Program-made: the position numbers and the translations under genes
Source: Progne subis subis
Taxonomy: Eukaryota > Chordata > Aves > Passeriformes > Hirundinidae
Reading direction: 5' to 3'
DNA: 64,000 bases
Assembly (NCBI GenBank): GCA_022316685.1
Contig: JAKJHU010000024.1
Location: 8,340,943 to 8,404,942, forward strand
Part shown: piece after piece, positions 1 to 13,644 of the stretch
How positions within the stretch are numbered: position 1 is the stretch's first letter
How the letters are laid out: the number at the start of each line of letters is the position of its first letter
The notes under the pieces: generated by a model
The model's database searches: none
Seen by the model: the letters and a program-made list of their open reading frames with translations, nothing else
What the model was told of the DNA's origin: nothing

Positions 1-3000
1 CTCTGTGCTTCCCATGTTTTGCTTTGAATTGCTCTACAGTGAGGAGTCTCACATACAAATATTGTGGTTTCTATGAAATGTCTGAGGATTACACTCTGTT
101 AACTCAACAGTCGTGCTCGTAAACTCACTTTGGAGCCCTGTTCTGCAGACAGGATAGGTTTATTCACTGCAAAAGGTGGTTGCTGTGCCACCCTCCACAT
201 GTCAGCAGCCAGGGCAGCAGCTCTCATGGTGTCATGGATATGAGTGCCTTGGCACTGATGGAGGTCTTGCATTGCCCGGCTCTTCTTCAGGGAAGAAACT
301 TCTGTTTATGGTCTGAAAATGACTTGTGCCTTGGTAACTCTGCCTGCTCTGCTCTGCAGTGCAGCCCTGCCTGCCAGGAGACAGTTTCTTCTGCTGAGGC
401 CAAAGCAGCTCATCCAGAAAACGATACAAAACATCTGCTCATTAGCAGCTTTTCCTTCCTCCTCCTATTGCACTGCACTTGTTACTCTGGGTCTCAAGTC
501 CTGGCATGAACGTAGAGATGCTCTACAGAGCCTGAACATATTCATCAGTATGAGTATCGCAGTATCTGTCAACATTTCCTCCCCAATATTTGAGAGCACT
601 TTGAAAACAGTGCTGGCTGTCTCTCAAAAATCCTTGTGAAACATGGATTTCACTCAGCCCTGTGCTCCAGGGTCTTATATTTGTTGGGCATGTGGTTCCA
701 GCGAGATTCATCATCTGTGGTCCCAATCAAGACACACTTTAAGTGCAGAAGACTTCATCTAACCACAACTACAAATCCTAATGTGGGTGCACAACAAGAT
801 TTTTCTGCACAGGTACACAACTTCCCCCTTTTTGAGGGCTTTTAAAAATCTCATTCTTTCATCCAGTTTATGCTCAGTCACACAAATAGCTAAATCAGCA
901 CTCCTGACAGGAATTTCTGAGAGAGGGCAGGAGTGAGCATTGTGATGATGGGGGATTCAAAGGCAGTTTTTCTCACCAATTTTTGCATTCTTTGACAGAA
1001 AGGTCAAATCAGGATTCAAAGAAAGAAATACATACAATCCCCCTGCTGTCAATGATTCCCACCCAGCTCAGTTGTCTCCAGACATGGGCACTACTGAACT
1101 GGTTTTGTCACGGGCTCTGAACCAGATCTAACCTATGGCTGAGATACACCTCTCTTCCTTTTTCTTTCTCCTTTCACAGTTATGACTCCAGCAGCAACAG
1201 GCAAAATAACAGAGCTACAGTGTCAGGGACATCTGCTTATGTATTTTTCTATGAGAGGCAATAATCAAACGCAAACATATACGTCTAATATAAAGTTAGG
1301 CCCAGAGACCCAGAACACCAGGATTAGTGCTCCACGAAGCAATGGGCTCACCTTGCCTCCTCCAGCATGCCTGCACACAAAATACCAGGCTTTGGAAATG
1401 CACGTACCATGGGCACAGCCTCACACTAGCCCCAAGCACTCTGGTTGCTCAGCTCACACCCACAAGCAAAGGCCAGTTCAGGCTCCATGTGGGTCAGAGT
1501 CCATGTGGGAGGTGGCTGCCCCAGGAACTGATGTGGCCTAGACCGGCTGTAGCTTTATCCTTGTATTACGTTCAAGGAGTTTTTCCTGCATTGCACTTGT
1601 TCAGTGGAATTTGTGTCCAGAGCCAAAGACTCCTCCACAACCACCTCAGAAAAGTGTGATTCATCAGATGGCATTTGAAAGGGGCCACCCCAGTGTCTGT
1701 CCCCTGGAAAACCCCTGGCTGTACCAGCAAAATTCTCTGGTTGCAGTGCTTCTGGCAGTGGAATCCTGTTCTGGTGGGCATTCCTAGCAGACATCCATAC
1801 ACCTATCTTTTCAGTGTATTTCTAACAAACACTTTTTATTTACTCATCTAAACAGGCTTTTGGTATTACAGAAAAAAGGGGTTCTATGTTATTTCTGGAA
1901 GCTTATATATTTTTTTCCACTTTCTCTTTTCCTCTGGACACCACCTCCCTTCATATAATTTCATTAAGACGTATAAACTCTACAAGATATATATCAGGGG
2001 AAGGAGAGCAAAAGCAGCAATAACAGAAAAAACACCAAAATATCACTTCCCATCAAAGTTACACAAAAAAATTTGCAAAATTCCTTGGCACCAGAAGCAT
2101 GGGAAATCAGAGCCACCTACTAGCCAGTGAAGGTGGGGCTCCTGTGTGCACTGTCAGGGCTGTGCCAGCAACAGCAGGAGAGGTGTTTTTACAGACATTT
2201 GAAGTAGAAAGTCTCAAGACCTTTTGCTGACATCCATGCCACTGCTGGCCAAACCAGTAAAAGGCAGAAGCACTGGGAACTGTGCTGTGATCATACCCTG
2301 ACTTACCATGTAAGTTCAGCTCAAGTGAAAAGGTCAGAAATCTCCATGTATTTTTTTAAAACACAGAAACCAAATCAACATGCTGTTAAATGTGGGACAC
2401 CTAGGAGGTCAACTGTAGGATGTGGGATTTTGAATTAAAACTGTGTCTTCTTTGCCTGAAGATCTAAGTAAGAATAGGAAAAAAGAAAATTGAAGTTATT
2501 TATGAAGTCCTATAGCCCTGTCAGGTCTGATTCCTCCAGCAAATTTAAGAAGTTTGTAAGCTGACCATAACCAAGGTAGTTCCCAATCTGCCCAAGATTC
2601 CTCCAGCCAAATGAGGGCTGTGCCAGAGCAACTGTCTCTCCATGAACCTTCACCAGTTCCCTCCTGAAAGAGGGAGCTATTCCTTTAAAGCTCCTTTTCA
2701 GAAGCTCTAAGTCAGGAGAAAAGCAAAGCTATATATCAGCAACCATGGACATGGCATTGTCAATTCTAGCTCTTGGTTTAAATTGATACGCTCACCATTC
2801 CTGGGAAATGAAAATGAATTGATGGCCTTGGATCTCTTCCCAGCAGGCTAGTGTCGGCTGCTCCATGCCTCCGGAATGAATACCACCATCTGGCTCTCCT
2901 CTTCAGCAAAACACACAGAGCAGAGCAAAGGAGTGACCTCCCCTCTCAGCCCCCCGTGTAGTTCTGGATCCAGGTGCCAGGGAGGGGCTGACCAGCCAGG

Positions 3001-6000
3001 TGCTCAGTGCTGTACCCCTGGCTGAGCCCCATCAGCAAAGACAGAGGGACAACATAAAGACTGGACTTTCTTTTCAGCCACAAGCATGTTTCTTTACCTG
3101 TAACTCATGTCCTTCTAAATATTTATCCCCAAATGGCATCTGAAGATCCACATTCTATACAGTGTTTGTATTTTCTCTTGGGATGCCTGGAACAGTGAAA
3201 ATCAATAAAACAAAGGCAATTTCACCTGCAGGAGTTTGAAGCCATGGTGTTTGCCCAATAAACACCTCATACACAGTGCTTTACTACTTAAGAGAACCAT
3301 ACCAAAGTAAAAGCATTGCAGGTATGAATCCTGATCCTAGAGCTTGTAAAAAGATACTTACAGAAGCTGAAGGCCTGGGTTGTACAACCCTTGCAGCACT
3401 GAGCACTTACCTGAGCATAACCAGCCCATTGAGAAGGCCTGGCACAGAAATATTCCCCACAATTCTGTGGTTTCAAGAAAACAGCAAATTTTTTAATGAA
3501 GGATGGCAGCATCTCCAAAATGGCCCTGAATTTTAGAGAGTGGGGCTTTTTTCTGATATAGTTAGCATAAATGTACAGTAACATCCTTTCAGGAAGAAAG
3601 TGTTCCCCAAATATTAACAGGGCAATACAGTAGAATGGTTCCTTCAGATGAGAAGTTTTGTAGCAGATTTTATTAGGGAGGAAGAATTTAGCCAGAATTT
3701 TTCCTGTTCCAAATCATCAGTAAAAAAGAAGAAACCAAACCAAAACCCACAGGGTAGAGAAAATAAAAACTGCAGATATTGTTGTCAAACTTTTAGCAGG
3801 TTGAAGTCAGAGCTACCATAGACAGTGGCTCAAGTCTGCAAGTTTTCAAAGGAGGCATTCGGAAAAAAAACAAGTTTCATTAAATTTTGGATGTGAAGCC
3901 AAAGAAATTCAGAACAAACATTTTGGTAATAGCAAAAAGTCCTTTAAGAGGGGTTAGAGCACGAATTCACCTCTACCCCAGTTAGTGATGATGCTCTGAG
4001 AAGCAAGCCAGGTTTTTTAGAGGATTGTTTCACTGGAGCTCATTTAACCATATGCTTTGTATGACAGAGTATCAGGAGGTGAGCGGTGAAGAGGCAGAAC
4101 AGCCCTGTGAACAGTCAGCACACTGAACTGCAGGATTTCTTTGCTTTCTGTGATGTGTTAGGACCAGTTCCAAACTCCTCATAATCATTGCACTAATCTC
4201 ACAAGCTGTGCCTCACTTCAACCCTGCAACATTAGAATCAGGAAATTTCCATCCCCCTGGCCTTTGACAGACACTTAGCCACTGCCTTTGTGCAAAACCT
4301 CAGAAGGAAACAAGAGCTGCATCTCCAAATGTTGTGACTGCTCCAGGAGACAGTAAGAGTCTCTGTCTGCTCAGTCTGAAAAAACCTTTGCATTTGAAAG
4401 TCAGCTCTAAAGAGCTCCAAAACTGTTGGCTCATTCTGCCCCCAAATCAGCACACCCCTTTGGCAACCCCCAGCATGCAGGTGAGGAGGAGGAGCCCCGT
4501 CTGGGCCCTTTTGTTGTCAGTGCTCTGGAAGGACAAAATCAGCAAAAGCCAGGCACCAGCCATCCATCCCTTCCTCTCCATGAGTCAGATCAGAGGGACA
4601 TGCCTATCTTTAGTCTAAATCAGGGAGGATGGAGGTATCTGGCAGTCCCTTCTCCCCCTCTGGGAGCAGGAGTAGGATTCAAATATCCTCTGCCAGCAGT
4701 GACTGAAGTCCCATCCTGGTCTCCTGCACAGGAGCCCATGCTGGAGCCAGTCCTGGAAGACCATAAAAGCTCAGGAGCCAGCAATTGATGGAGCATCCTG
4801 CAAGCAGCAGAGAGGAGAGGGTCCTGCAAGGGAGGAGCCCCCAAACAGGGAACATATACCATTGTTTGGATCTGCTTGTGTGACACAATCACAAAAGTAT
4901 CTATCAAAGGCGGTGGCTTACACCAAGGAGTAAAGCTTCTCCCCTCTAAGCAGATGGTGCCTGCATGCTCACATGACACCACTGGCTGGTCTGTAAGAAG
5001 CAAAGTATGTGCTCTGAAGGATGGACAAAAATGAGACAGAGAAGAACAGGGAATTTAGCTTTCTTTCACAGAAAGTTATCCCAGCAGCCTGTAATAAAGG
5101 TGTCATGATGGAGGAATTGAAGCTATGCCTGAGGCTGGCAGCCATCCTGTGTGCTCTGCAGCATGAGCACATTGTAGTTATGGTGCCTCCTGATGGGAAG
5201 ATGCTCTCCACCAGGGCATTTTGTGGGAGAACCTCTCATCCTGACAGCAGCCAAAGGAGGTGCTGCAGATCATACGGAAATCAGGGCAAAAGCCAGGGCC
5301 ATGCCACAGCAGAAGTAGTTTCCATGTATTTGCTAATCTTCCCTGGAGTTCTCTCGCATGAACTTCCTTTGCATCCTCTTGAAACTAAGAAAACTCGTAT
5401 CATCCCCAATATCTTGTAGCAAGGCATTTCACAGCAGAAACCCTCCTAAACAGCACCGCAGCAAAATACTTTTGCACTAAAATGAGTGTTTAGAGTTGTT
5501 TTTCTTCCCCAAAATTTGTCATTCACAGTTTCTGACAGGAGGAGATACTCCTGCAGGCAGTGGTGCTGCTGAGGGCCAGTGATCTTGGGGCTCAGGGCAT
5601 TTTTAACCCAAGTCCCTGTAAATGGCCCAGCCCCACTACACACCACAGCCTGGGAAATCCATCCCAGGCACCCCACCTGCTCCACTCTCATACACTGAGG
5701 AGCAGCAGCTCACACTGAGGCCCATTAGCTGTTAAGCACTGGAAATGCTGTGGCCAGCAGGATAAAAAGTGGAGAAATCAGCATCTACATTTTTTCATAT
5801 CACACAGGACTGACGTAGTTTTATAATATCCAGTGCCTACTCCAGTTTGCATCTCTCTGTTCATCCTTTAAGCCTCTTTGAACTCAAGTCTTGCACAGAG
5901 CTAATCACACCACCATTTTGCTAATAATAGCAGCAGCCCTTCAGGCTGTCAGGAGCACTGATTGCTGCCTAACAAAACCACAGCGATGCTACATCTCTGA

Positions 6001-8117
6001 GGTCTCCTCCATTACCAACCCCTTCTCAGTCTGGTGAGGAGAAAGCAGCAGAATGTAAAGCTAAAATGCTCATTTTTGGACCCCCAGAGCTCTAACAAGG
6101 CTGTTCAGTGTTTCACAACCCATGCTGTCTGCTGCGAGCTCCTCTGGGGCACTCAGCAATTAGAGGAATTTTAAAAGCATTTAATTAAACAAATATATTC
6201 AGAGTTAAAGATGTTGCTAAGGATGATCAATGCAAGAACAAACACAAAGTTCCACAGGCACAAGGATCTGGACATAGGGCAGTAACCCAGCCTGCCTTCC
6301 TCTGAAATTACCCTTCACAGTGGGTGTAATTCTTCTGTGGGGCAGCTCCTTCAGAGACCCCCTGGCTGGGAGCACACCTGCTGTTCTGGGATAGACATGG
6401 CCAAGATTCACTTGACTTCCTGGCAGGGAGGAGAAAGGCAGGTTTCAAACCGTGCTATAACTGTTGTCTACACGATTATCTTACAGTCTTTTAATTACTT
6501 CAGAAAAATGTTTTAATTAAGACCTGTTCTGCAGAGTTCTAGTTCAAAACTGCAGCCTGTCAGCTTTACTGGTCATAAACTGAAAGAAGAGGGAAGTCCC
6601 TGAGAGAGAACACGCTAAAGCTCCGTTGTGCAATGCCTGTGTGGACTCCTGGAGCTGATCTTCGTCTTGCAGACATGACACTGAATCACTGGGGTTTCAG
6701 ATCAGCAGCACCTGGGGAAAACACCCCTGCTCTGGGTGAAGGCTGAAATCTGCGGTGAGGGAACACGCACCCAGCCATAAACAGCTATGAAGGTTTGAGG
6801 AACGTTCCCAAGTACTATTATTCATCCACACGAGTGCTGACTCGCAGGGACAGCGCCACTGCACACACACTCAGTTTTAAAGCCAATTTACTTAACTAGA
6901 TTTTAGTACAAAGACAGCTAGAAACCTATCTCATTCTCCTGGGTCAGACCATGCTGGCATTTTCTTAGGTCCCAAATACACAAACCAATACTGACAGTGA
7001 GCAATTACAACCCAGCTGGCCTTTGCCTTTCCTTAAGCACATTTCACAATTTCAATAGCTTAAAACCTGAGGCTCTGAAAGGCACCTGGTCTCCATCTCC
7101 ACTGTGCAATACAGCCCTACAGACCTGGGTACATACTCAAGAGTCTCCACTTGCCAGCATTTATATCCTTAGGATATTCTTGCAGATACAGCGTGGGAAG
7201 AACTCCACAATAGAACTCTCATGATAGGTAATTGCCTGGAGGGCCTGGAGACCAACCACTGCCTTCAGAGGGATCCCCTGGACCTCAGACAAGCCGAACA
7301 GCAGATGAGGGCAGCAGACCCTGTGCAACATCCTGCCACTGCCCTCACCAGCCACCAGACCAAAGGCACTTTGCAAAATGGCCTCTGAATTCCCTCTCCG
7401 TGGTGCCCTCCTGCAGCAGGAAGTCCTGTGGCCAGATGGAGGGCTGGGCAAACAAGACACTGTGTGACACTGCTGCTCCTGGGGAGTCTCCTTCTGGCTG
7501 TGTCCATCCTCAGGGTCAGGGCTCCACACTGGGAGGCCTCAGCCCACTTCCCATTACAGAGACCACTACTTTTATCCAACTTGGTAGACTGAGAGGATTG
7601 AGAGAAGCAGGAGTTACAAACACCCAAACAAGAAAGGCATGAAGGAAGAGGTTTAACCCTGGGTTAAACAAAGAAGGGTGGAGGAGAAGCGCTCACTGCA
7701 GAAGAGGTTGTGACAATCATCAGGTGTTCTCTGCGTCCTCTTTGAACAGCGTTAGAAACACACAACCCAATTTCCAACAAATATATGGGAGGCTCTTGAG
7801 ACACAAAACTGCAAGGAGCCACGGGGATGCCTATGGAAATTGCAATTTAAGGACGTTATGGCAATTCTTTCCCTGGAGGACTGCAGGGAGAACGTGGTTC
7901 CCCCCAGCTGTGTGAGCTGGAAGCAGAAAGGACCCCGCCTGCCCCGGCACTTTGATGCTGCAGCCCTGGCGCGGGAGGCTGGGAGCAGGCAGGCGGGCAG
8001 AGCTCTATCCGACCCGGGCATCGCCTGCCAGCCGGAGGAGGGACAATCCCTTCACGGGGGGAGCTGCAGCTCCCAGATTAGACTCTGGCCCCTGATAGTG
8101 CCAGGGTTCCCCTGCAG

Positions 8118-8173
8118 GGCACCCTGAGCACGCAGCAGGGCAGGGGTGCAGCTCCTGGCAGGGCCCTGCTGGG
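8118..8173 (+). other. Exon-like 56-base segment on the plus strand
   Basis: GTTCCCCTGCAG (acceptor-like, AG at 8116-8117) and GGG before GTAAGTG (donor-like, GT at 8174-8175) flank 56 GC-rich bases. It sits in the most GC-rich part of the left flank (about 7.85-8.25 kb). It could belong to an unannotated plus-strand non-coding transcript converging on LRRC8D, or be chance. No coding similarity is seen. Confidence 0.12.
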
Positions 8174-10691
8174 GTAAGTGCCAAGGTGAGCTTATCATGG
8201 ATACCTGCATGGGAGCAGGGGGGGAGGGAGAGCACATAAGCAGCCAGCTGCACAGGCACCCTAAGGCTGACAGGCAAAGGGGACTGGAACAAAACAGAAA
8301 AAAAAAGAGGCTAAGTCATACAGTGCCCTAAGAATTTGAGCTTGGCTCTAGGCAGGAGCACCTGTAACCTACATTCCAGATTTTACACTAACTTTCTAAA
8401 ACTTCTGAAATTTCAAGCCAGAGGTGGGGGCTCTGCCTCCTCTCAGGACCATTCATTCCCTTTTTTCCCCACTCATTCTGTATTTCCTCCTATTATCACA
8501 ATCCCCATCTTTCAGAAAAATTACGTTTCATTCAACACTATTCCCTTTATTTTGTGGTTAAGGACACGCTCTTTCCTGTACGGCATCTCCCATAGATGCC
8601 TCAGGAGTAAGGTAAATCTGCCTTCCCCAGAAGAGCGGACCCTCCACGGGGTGCTGGCAACAGCTACAACCCCTAGACCTCCAACTTCAGCCAGAGCACC
8701 TCCAGCAACACCCTCTGGGCTAAACCTGCCTGCCTCAGGCCAGCAGCGTTGGCTCCGGAGTTACTGCAGCATGGTGTTAAGGAAAATGGTTTTTAAAATC
8801 CATTTTTACAACCCATGTGAAGCAGCAAAAATACCCAGAACTGGTTAGCAGAACAGCAACAGTGTTCTTGCATTTATTCGCAATGGTCTATACAACCCAG
8901 TCCTGACTTGAAATTTTATTGTTTATGGGCACAGCATGTTCATTTTATGGGAACAGACCTGCTCTGTGCTGGAAGACTGCAAGCAACTGTGGTGCTAAAT
9001 TAGAAGATGGCTTTCTTCCCGAACAGTCATCATTAAACCAATAACCCTGTGTTACCTCCAGCATCAAGGGGCAATGTGCTGTTGGAGGCAAGACAGAACA
9101 AAGGTCCCAGCAATAGTAATTGCAAAAGGGCTTAGGGGCTGTTCTCTTTAGGGGAGGGAGAGAGATGCAGCCTGGCCAAACTCCAGGTTGTGTGGTTTTA
9201 AAGATCCTCACTTGAATTGTATTGTGTTGATGTGCAGCATTACAGAGCTGCCACTTCTGCACCCATGCCTGGCTGAGTTACAGGACCATTTTCAGCATCT
9301 CAGCCAGAAATGACATCTCTCATGACTTTTATCCTGGAATGAGTGTGTGTTTGTAACCAGCTTGGAAAATCTGTTTCTGAGCTTAATTCTAATGCCTCAT
9401 CTTTGTTACAGAAACAACTGTACTCAGTGACACAGCGTACCCTCCCTTGAGCAGCATGGGGAATGATTTCCTGTCCTGGGAAATTTGTCACAGCATAAAC
9501 CCACAGGGTTTTGCAACCTCAATGTTTGATGCCTTTGGTTGAAGTGCTGAACACACTGTATAAGCACAAGCGGACAGCCTGAACTGGGAACACTTCTAGA
9601 GTGCCGAAATGCCAACCACTTGGGTAACGCTGTAAGCTAATCATTAGTTTGGGCAGTAATTTCATCAATTCACAGAGGGAGGCAAGAGATTAATGCCAGG
9701 GTCAAAATCACTACAGAATTCATTTCGAATCTTTCAATTTATGTAATCTTAAGGACCAACTTGCATGTTCCTACAGCAAACTTGCTCAAGAATTTATTTA
9801 AATGCCTTCCTAAAATGTGTTTCTGAAGAAACAAACCACCCAGGCTTTGCAAGGGCTAGGATATCAGTCTCCAGCCTAAGGCAGATGGGCGGATGCACTG
9901 CATCGTGGTTGGCCCTGCTGTCACTGGAGAACACAACTGTCGGCGCTGCACCTGTACTGATGCAAGCCGTCCCTCAGGGCTTTTTTCAAAGGAATCCAAA
10001 CTTCAGTCCTCCCAAGCTGCTCGGGATGCAACATAACAACATAGCTGTCTGTTCGTCTGTACTTCTGCAAGCAAATAGGTCAATATATTTCTAACCATTT
10101 GGTTTTGCTTAAACAGCGCATTAGCAGTTGTCTTGCTGTGTTCAACACAGAGATGATTAAGCAAAGAGCTTGCCTAGAGAGGCTGGAATTTCCACTGCTG
10201 TCTAACACATTCTAATATTGACAAACATCTGGCAGGAATGAGTTAGGGAACCTTATTTCTGAGGCAGGGTGGCAGGCTTAAAGACATCTTGAACTATCTT
10301 CTAGTCCCGCTGAGACTGATGGTGATTTGCTGTCTAAATCAAATTGTGCTGCGATCACACATTAGAAACACACTGACAGGGCTCTGCCCCTTGAATCTTT
10401 CCACATGACAATTTCTGCATGATTTGAGTTTTTCGCAATCATTCAGGCATTTTACCTCCCTTAAAGGATCCACAGCTTATAGACAAGATAAACAAGTGTT
10501 TTCAATATCCTTCACCCCAGGTGAGAAGGCTGTACCAAACCTTAAAGCAAGTCTCAAGTCACAGGCTTAGCCTCCCTCCTTGCTTTGGATTGAAAAGCAG
10601 TGCCATGGTCCATAGCAGCTTTGAGGCCAGTTGTTGCATAGAAAACAATCTCATCACACCAGGTGACAGCTGCCCAGACAATGTCTCCTCA

Positions 10692-10753
10692 GCCCAGTGT
10701 ACCCCATGGCTCTGCTCCCCTCCCTCCAGCCCAGTGTGCCCCATGGCTCTGCT
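10692..10753 (+). repeat. Two-copy tandem duplication, 37-base unit
   Basis: A 25-base block starting GCCCAGTGTACCCCATGGCT at 10692-10716 recurs at 10729-10753 with one substitution (A to G). The spacer is CCCCTCCCTCCA. It is a local slippage-type duplication with no known function. Confidence 0.85.
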
Positions 10754-12087
10754 AAGATCCCTCAGCAAATCTGAGACTTTTGTTGTCACGTTTAGCACCC
10801 TCACAGGGTCACAACCCAAAGACTCAACAGAAGCCCCATTTTTTATGTTCACAACAAGCTGCAGAAGTTACACGTGGGACTGTCAGGTTTCCTGATCAAC
10901 TCCCTGTCTTGAGAACTGAGAAGTCTGAAAGCCAGAATCTGCTCCTGCACAAAATGAGAATGACCGTCAACACCACAGCTGTAGAAGCACCTGCTTTAAT
11001 TTGACATTAAGTAATCACAATCTAATCCACTGCCTTCATGTAACCATGCACCACTAATTTCTCTGCACATCCATGGAAACACAATATACAGCTATTTCTG
11101 TAAGATTTTTATTTAAAAATGCAGTCCACAAAGCAGAACCCCCATATTCAGACATGTTGTACAGTGCCTGGGCATCCTGCTTTGCTACCAGAGAGGGCAG
11201 CTCAGGACTGCAAAGCCATTTATGTAGCAGCAGAGAGCCTTTCATGAGTGTCACCACCTTACACCAAGAAGTTTGAGAGCGGCTCAGAAATGCCATAGCT
11301 CAGTATGCATCATTGGAAGCAGTTTTCAAAAGGCCGAGTTATTGGAAAACCAGAGAACTTCACCAAAATAAGTTACAGTGGCAGAAGCAAACAGAATGGG
11401 CAGTTTCCTACTTCCTCTCATTTGAACAAGCACAGGTCTTTCTTCCAGGGCCACATATGTGCTCTGCAGAATTTGATTAACCAAACAGAAGCAGTGGTAG
11501 GTCATTTAGATTGTGTGCATAAAAAAAAAAAAATAATCCTGAAGTATTGTGTTCTAGATAGAAACATACCTACAGGATTTACTGGGAGCAGCAACTCCTC
11601 ACCCTTCTTAGAGTACAGGCACCACAGAACAAGTTAAGCACGAGGTACTTGAAATCAGAGCTTTTACTACGCAAACACACTTTTCACCCATTAAAAAATA
11701 GATTAGAGGAAGATATAAACATCTTATTTATTAAATCAAATAGAAATGCAAAATATATTTCACATGCCTTACATGGAAAAGAGATGAACTTCCAAGACTT
11801 TAAAGCAAAACTGTGTCAGTTGACACACAGGAAACAGGAACATTATAAACAGTCACAAAGAGGAGGAAGGACTGGGGGGGGACGTGACATGGGGGATGCT
11901 GGGCAGTTCCTCCCCACTCATAGAAAGATCTCCTAAAAACAAGAATGGAGTTTATGCTAAGCAACCATTAGAAGCCTGAAATTAATTTTAACATACACTT
12001 ATTTTGGAGGAAATTGTCTAAAGAGGTACAGTTGGCTACTACCTAGTCAAAACAGCTGGTCTAAGTTATGTATACCATATTCTTTAA

Positions 12088-12154
12088 GTAGACATGGATT
12101 TATTTTTTGACTATACCATAGTCATATGAAATAGACATGGGTTTATTTTTTTGA
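12088..12154. repeat. Two-copy local duplication, 43-base unit, carrying paired AATAAA on the minus strand
   Basis: TAGACATGGATTTATTTTTT near 12088 and TAGACATGGGTTTATTTTTT near 12132 are near-identical. Each copy contains TTTATT (12099-12104 and 12142-12147), which reads AATAAA on the LRRC8D strand. They could serve as a distal polyadenylation site pair about 2.7 kb past the stop codon. Confidence 0.75.
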
Positions 12155-13182
12155 ACATCAGTAGGGCCAGCAGGAGAACCAGAAACACCAAAAACACGTT
12201 TTAAAACTAGATCAATATACAGCCACATTCTGTGGGACTCTGCTATTAAAAAAGGGGGAAAAAAGATGAAAAATAGAACTATTTTTCTAAATATTTTAAT
12301 CACTTTGTCATCCTCCAACTCTTCCTCCCTCCTACACACAATTTCTTGGGAACTGAAATGACACTGAACAGCAAATACAAAGCATACACCAACAGTATAG
12401 TCCACAGTTTTTCTAGAGTCAATAGTCCAGCAATTTTAAAGTGATCTATGTGCAAAAAAAAAAACAAATGAAAGAGTTTCTTAAAAAAAAGAAAAGTCCG
12501 CTGCAGCCTTAACTTCTATTTTAAAAAAAGAATCTGAGGATTAGCACTAGGTTTCCCAGTGGAGGACAGATCAGTAACTCCAAGTACTCTGCCTAACCTG
12601 CAACTTAGGAAAGGTGTTGCAAAACTGTCAACATCCCAAGCTTACTACCTGCTGGCAAGTGGAAAACAGACTGCATCCCCGTGAGAAACAGGAAAACCAC
12701 TATTCGTAAACTGGTCTTCTGAAATACATAAACATATGGTGCAGGTATGTATTCAGAGACTGCTACCTACAGCTGAGAGCAGTCCTCCCAGCATGACTAA
12801 CAGTAAATTATTAACAATAAAATGTGCAAGACTTCTAAGAGCAGTATTTGCAATGTTCCTGCCTGCTCAATGCCTCTAGGCCTAAACTATCTGCTCATTA
12901 ATAGTGGTGTAAGTCAGGGCAGCTCTGGTGAAGTTACAGTAGAAATCACTGTGCATGAGGATTTCTGTGTGAGAACAGTCCCTTGAACTACAGACTAGTT
13001 CAGTCCTGACCACACTACAATAGGGAATTGTGTTTAAACCATGAGTAATCATGCAATCATCTCCCAGCATAGTACATCTTTTCTGCACACATGGAATGTA
13101 AATGACTGAGATTTACAACTGATGATTTTGCAGATTTAATGGATTATATTTCTCTGATGGTTCTGGCAATGCAAACTTAGTT

Positions 13183-13230
13183 AAAAAAAAAACCAAAACA
13201 ACACCACCAAAAAGGCCAAGCAAAAAAAAA
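13183..13230 (-). other. T/G-rich tract downstream of the AATAAA at 13262
   Basis: On the plus strand this is an A/C-rich tract (runs of A broken by CC and CACCACC). On the LRRC8D strand it is U/G-rich and begins about 32 bases past the AATAAA, a typical position for a cleavage-stimulating downstream element. It could also be ordinary low-complexity DNA. Confidence 0.3.
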
Positions 13231-13261
13231 TATCCCAAGCTCACTGGTGCCTCCTTTTTTC

Positions 13262-13267
13262 TTTATT
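13262..13267 (-). terminator. Candidate main polyadenylation signal (AATAAA)
   Basis: The minus strand reads CCAATAAAG, a canonical hexamer about 1.56 kb past the LRRC8D stop. It is the first AATAAA I found in that direction. An A-run-rich stretch (T/G-rich on the transcript strand) follows at 13183-13230, which fits a GU/U-rich downstream element. Confidence 0.4.
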
Positions 13268-13569
13268 GGATGACTTATCTGGCACACAATTATAATTTCT
13301 AACTGTGTTCAAAGACATCAGATCAGTTTGGGCTGGGGTACGGTGAAGTCCAGATGTGAAAGACACCACAAGAAGTGATAAAGCTTAATCATGGTTGCGT
13401 GAAAAAGCAGATCTTATGCCTGTTATTAGTCTAGTAAAAGGAGATGACGCCCCACATCCTAAGCGAGGGCTGTGAAACAGAACAATCACCAAGTCATAAA
13501 ATAAAATGCCTTGAGTTTTCCAGATAAAAACTCAGAAGAGCAAAACATGAACAGTAAAGTCACTTGATG

Positions 13570-13575
13570 TTTAAT
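13570..13575 (-). terminator. Candidate polyadenylation signal (ATTAAA)
   Basis: ATTAAA on the LRRC8D strand about 1.25 kb past the stop, just beyond the inverted repeat. Hexamer match only. Confidence 0.2.
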
Positions 13576-13644
13576 GGCTTTCAAAGTCACCTTCCAAAAG
13601 AGTTCAAACATCAAAACTATCTCCAGCTTGAAAGCCACATGGCA

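Larger units (their letters stand above)
1..13182. other. Intergenic region downstream of LRRC8D
   Basis: No exon of a known gene is recognised. Open frames up to 170 codons occur on both strands (for example 8336-8848 on plus, 4620-5003 on minus) but have no domain, no consistent strand and no family resemblance. The stretch 7.2-8.3 kb is relatively GC-rich. The stretches 6.15-6.55 kb and 9.6-10.5 kb are unique, AT-rich and contain clustered TAAT/TTAATTAA motifs, as in non-coding regulatory DNA. Short A-runs lie at 11521-11533 and 12454-12464. By human gene order the next gene to the left would be ZNF326. Confidence 0.6.

Noticed and set aside
8336..8848. 170-codon plus-strand open frame
   Set aside because: No family resemblance, mixed composition without domain signs, no splice or promoter context. 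One or two frames of this length are expected by chance in 64 kb on six frames.
1..13000. Exons of the expected neighbour ZNF326
   Set aside because: No zinc-finger or other recognisable coding exon was found in this part; the gene, if syntenic, lies outside the window.
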